NCBI RefSeq assembly: GCF_014337215.1
Contig: NZ_CP060635.1
Location: 3,729,501 to 3,793,500, forward strand
Direction: 5' to 3'
Source of the DNA: Wansuia hejianensis
GTDB taxonomy: Bacteria > Bacillota > Clostridia > Lachnospirales > Lachnospiraceae
DNA length: 64,000 nucleotides
The translations under genes were made by a program, and so were the position numbers. Below, piece after piece: positions 63,748-64,000 of this stretch (its first letter is position 1; the number at the start of each line of letters is the position of its first letter). The notes beneath the pieces were generated by a model. It was given only the letters and a program-made list of their open reading frames with translations, ran no database searches and was not told where the DNA came from.

Positions 63748-64000
63748 ATGCTAAAAGACATCTTTTGTATGTTAGATGAAGACAACGATAAAAAAACTCA
63801 AAATAAAGGAATTGAGATGGCAAAGATCATTCAAGATATATCCCCCTTTCTACAACCTGTAGAACCTCAGTTTAATAAAAACATTTGGCACAATTGCGCA
63901 GTAATTATATGTAATAGAAGTGATAAACAATTAGAAGCATACTTAGACCGAATTTTAGAATGGCTACAAGACATGAATTGGCCAGGTGCTTTTTTAGTTT
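63748..64000 (+). CDS. DUF5071-like protein, probable immunity gene, cut by window end
   Basis: 84 codons visible from the ATG at 63748, with AAAGGAG upstream. The segment NIWHNCAVIICNRSDKQLEAYLDRILEWLQDMNWPGA is typical of DUF5071 proteins, which are often encoded beside polymorphic toxins. The 3' end lies outside the window. Confidence 0.65.
   Translation, partial: MLKDIFCMLDEDNDKKTQNKGIEMAKIIQDISPFLQPVEPQFNKNIWHNCAVIICNRSDKQLEAYLDRILEWLQDMNWPGAFLV

Noticed and set aside
1..64000. Prophage or integrative element
   Set aside because: No integrase, phage structural or replication genes were found; the tRNA-Arg gene has no flanking repeat of its 3' end that I could see in the window.

Overview
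The window looks like chromosome of a gut-type Firmicute of the Lachnospiraceae/Clostridia. This is inferred from gene content and order: a PucR/URO-D pair, YesN/YesM-type two-component genes, KtrAB-like potassium uptake, FeoA-FeoB with a tiny Cys-rich partner, clean AGGAGG-type ribosome binding sites, TTGACA-17-TATAAT promoters and moderate GC content. There is one tRNA gene, no rRNA and no CRISPR array. Most genes are housekeeping or carbohydrate genes. The last 11 kb is an accessory toxin/immunity island.

Left part (1-11000): a truncated URO-D-family gene diverges from a PucR regulator. An Rpn-family nuclease gene with a perfect consensus promoter follows. Then come L-fucose genes (AraC regulator, fucI, and fucU on the other strand), a decayed DNA-repair locus (AraC, AlkA-like and Ogt-like remnants) and glutamine synthetase. 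Two copies of a dispersed repeat with inverted ends (A and B) lie here; a third (C) lies near 22 kb.

Polyol/ketose operon (11028-17581): a strong promoter with a perfect 20-bp LacI-type palindrome just after the -10 drives a class II aldolase, LacI regulator, FGGY kinase, zinc polyol dehydrogenase, PfkB sugar-phosphate kinase and aldo/keto reductase. The enzymes could take an aldose or polyol to a ketose bisphosphate and cleave it. No transporter is included.

Middle (17.6-38.6 kb): a DUF4190-like protein, Lgt-like transferase, TrkH/TrkA potassium uptake, HAD phosphatase, a GntR-ABC exporter operon, LysR/MATE divergent pair, a YoaK-like remnant, feoA-feoB-small Cys protein behind a DtxR-like box, an FHA/MinD-like pair, an esterase-nitroreductase fusion, tRNA-Arg, a MoxR ATPase and its VWA partner separated by an inverted MATE gene, and a GDPD-fold protein lacking its catalytic residues.

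Sugar locus (38.8-51.7 kb): a response regulator, a histidine kinase without a visible extracellular sensor, and a degenerate RbsA-like double ABC protein with broken nucleotide-binding motifs precede rpiB-like, rbsA, rbsC and a sugar-binding lipoprotein. After an IS110-family insertion come an SDR dehydrogenase, DhaK and DhaL. Together these fit import, oxidation, phosphorylation and isomerisation of a short polyol such as a tetritol (inference).

Right part (51.7-64 kb): PlsC-like acyltransferase, then a 2490-residue secreted RHS/YD-repeat protein with DNRLRE-like, carbohydrate-binding-like and ricin-like modules inside the repeat shell and a C-terminal toxin tip. Downstream are a putative immunity gene, a displaced second RHS tip carrying about 520 bp duplicated from the main gene, a DUF2691-like gene, further fragments, and a DUF5071-like gene cut by the window end.
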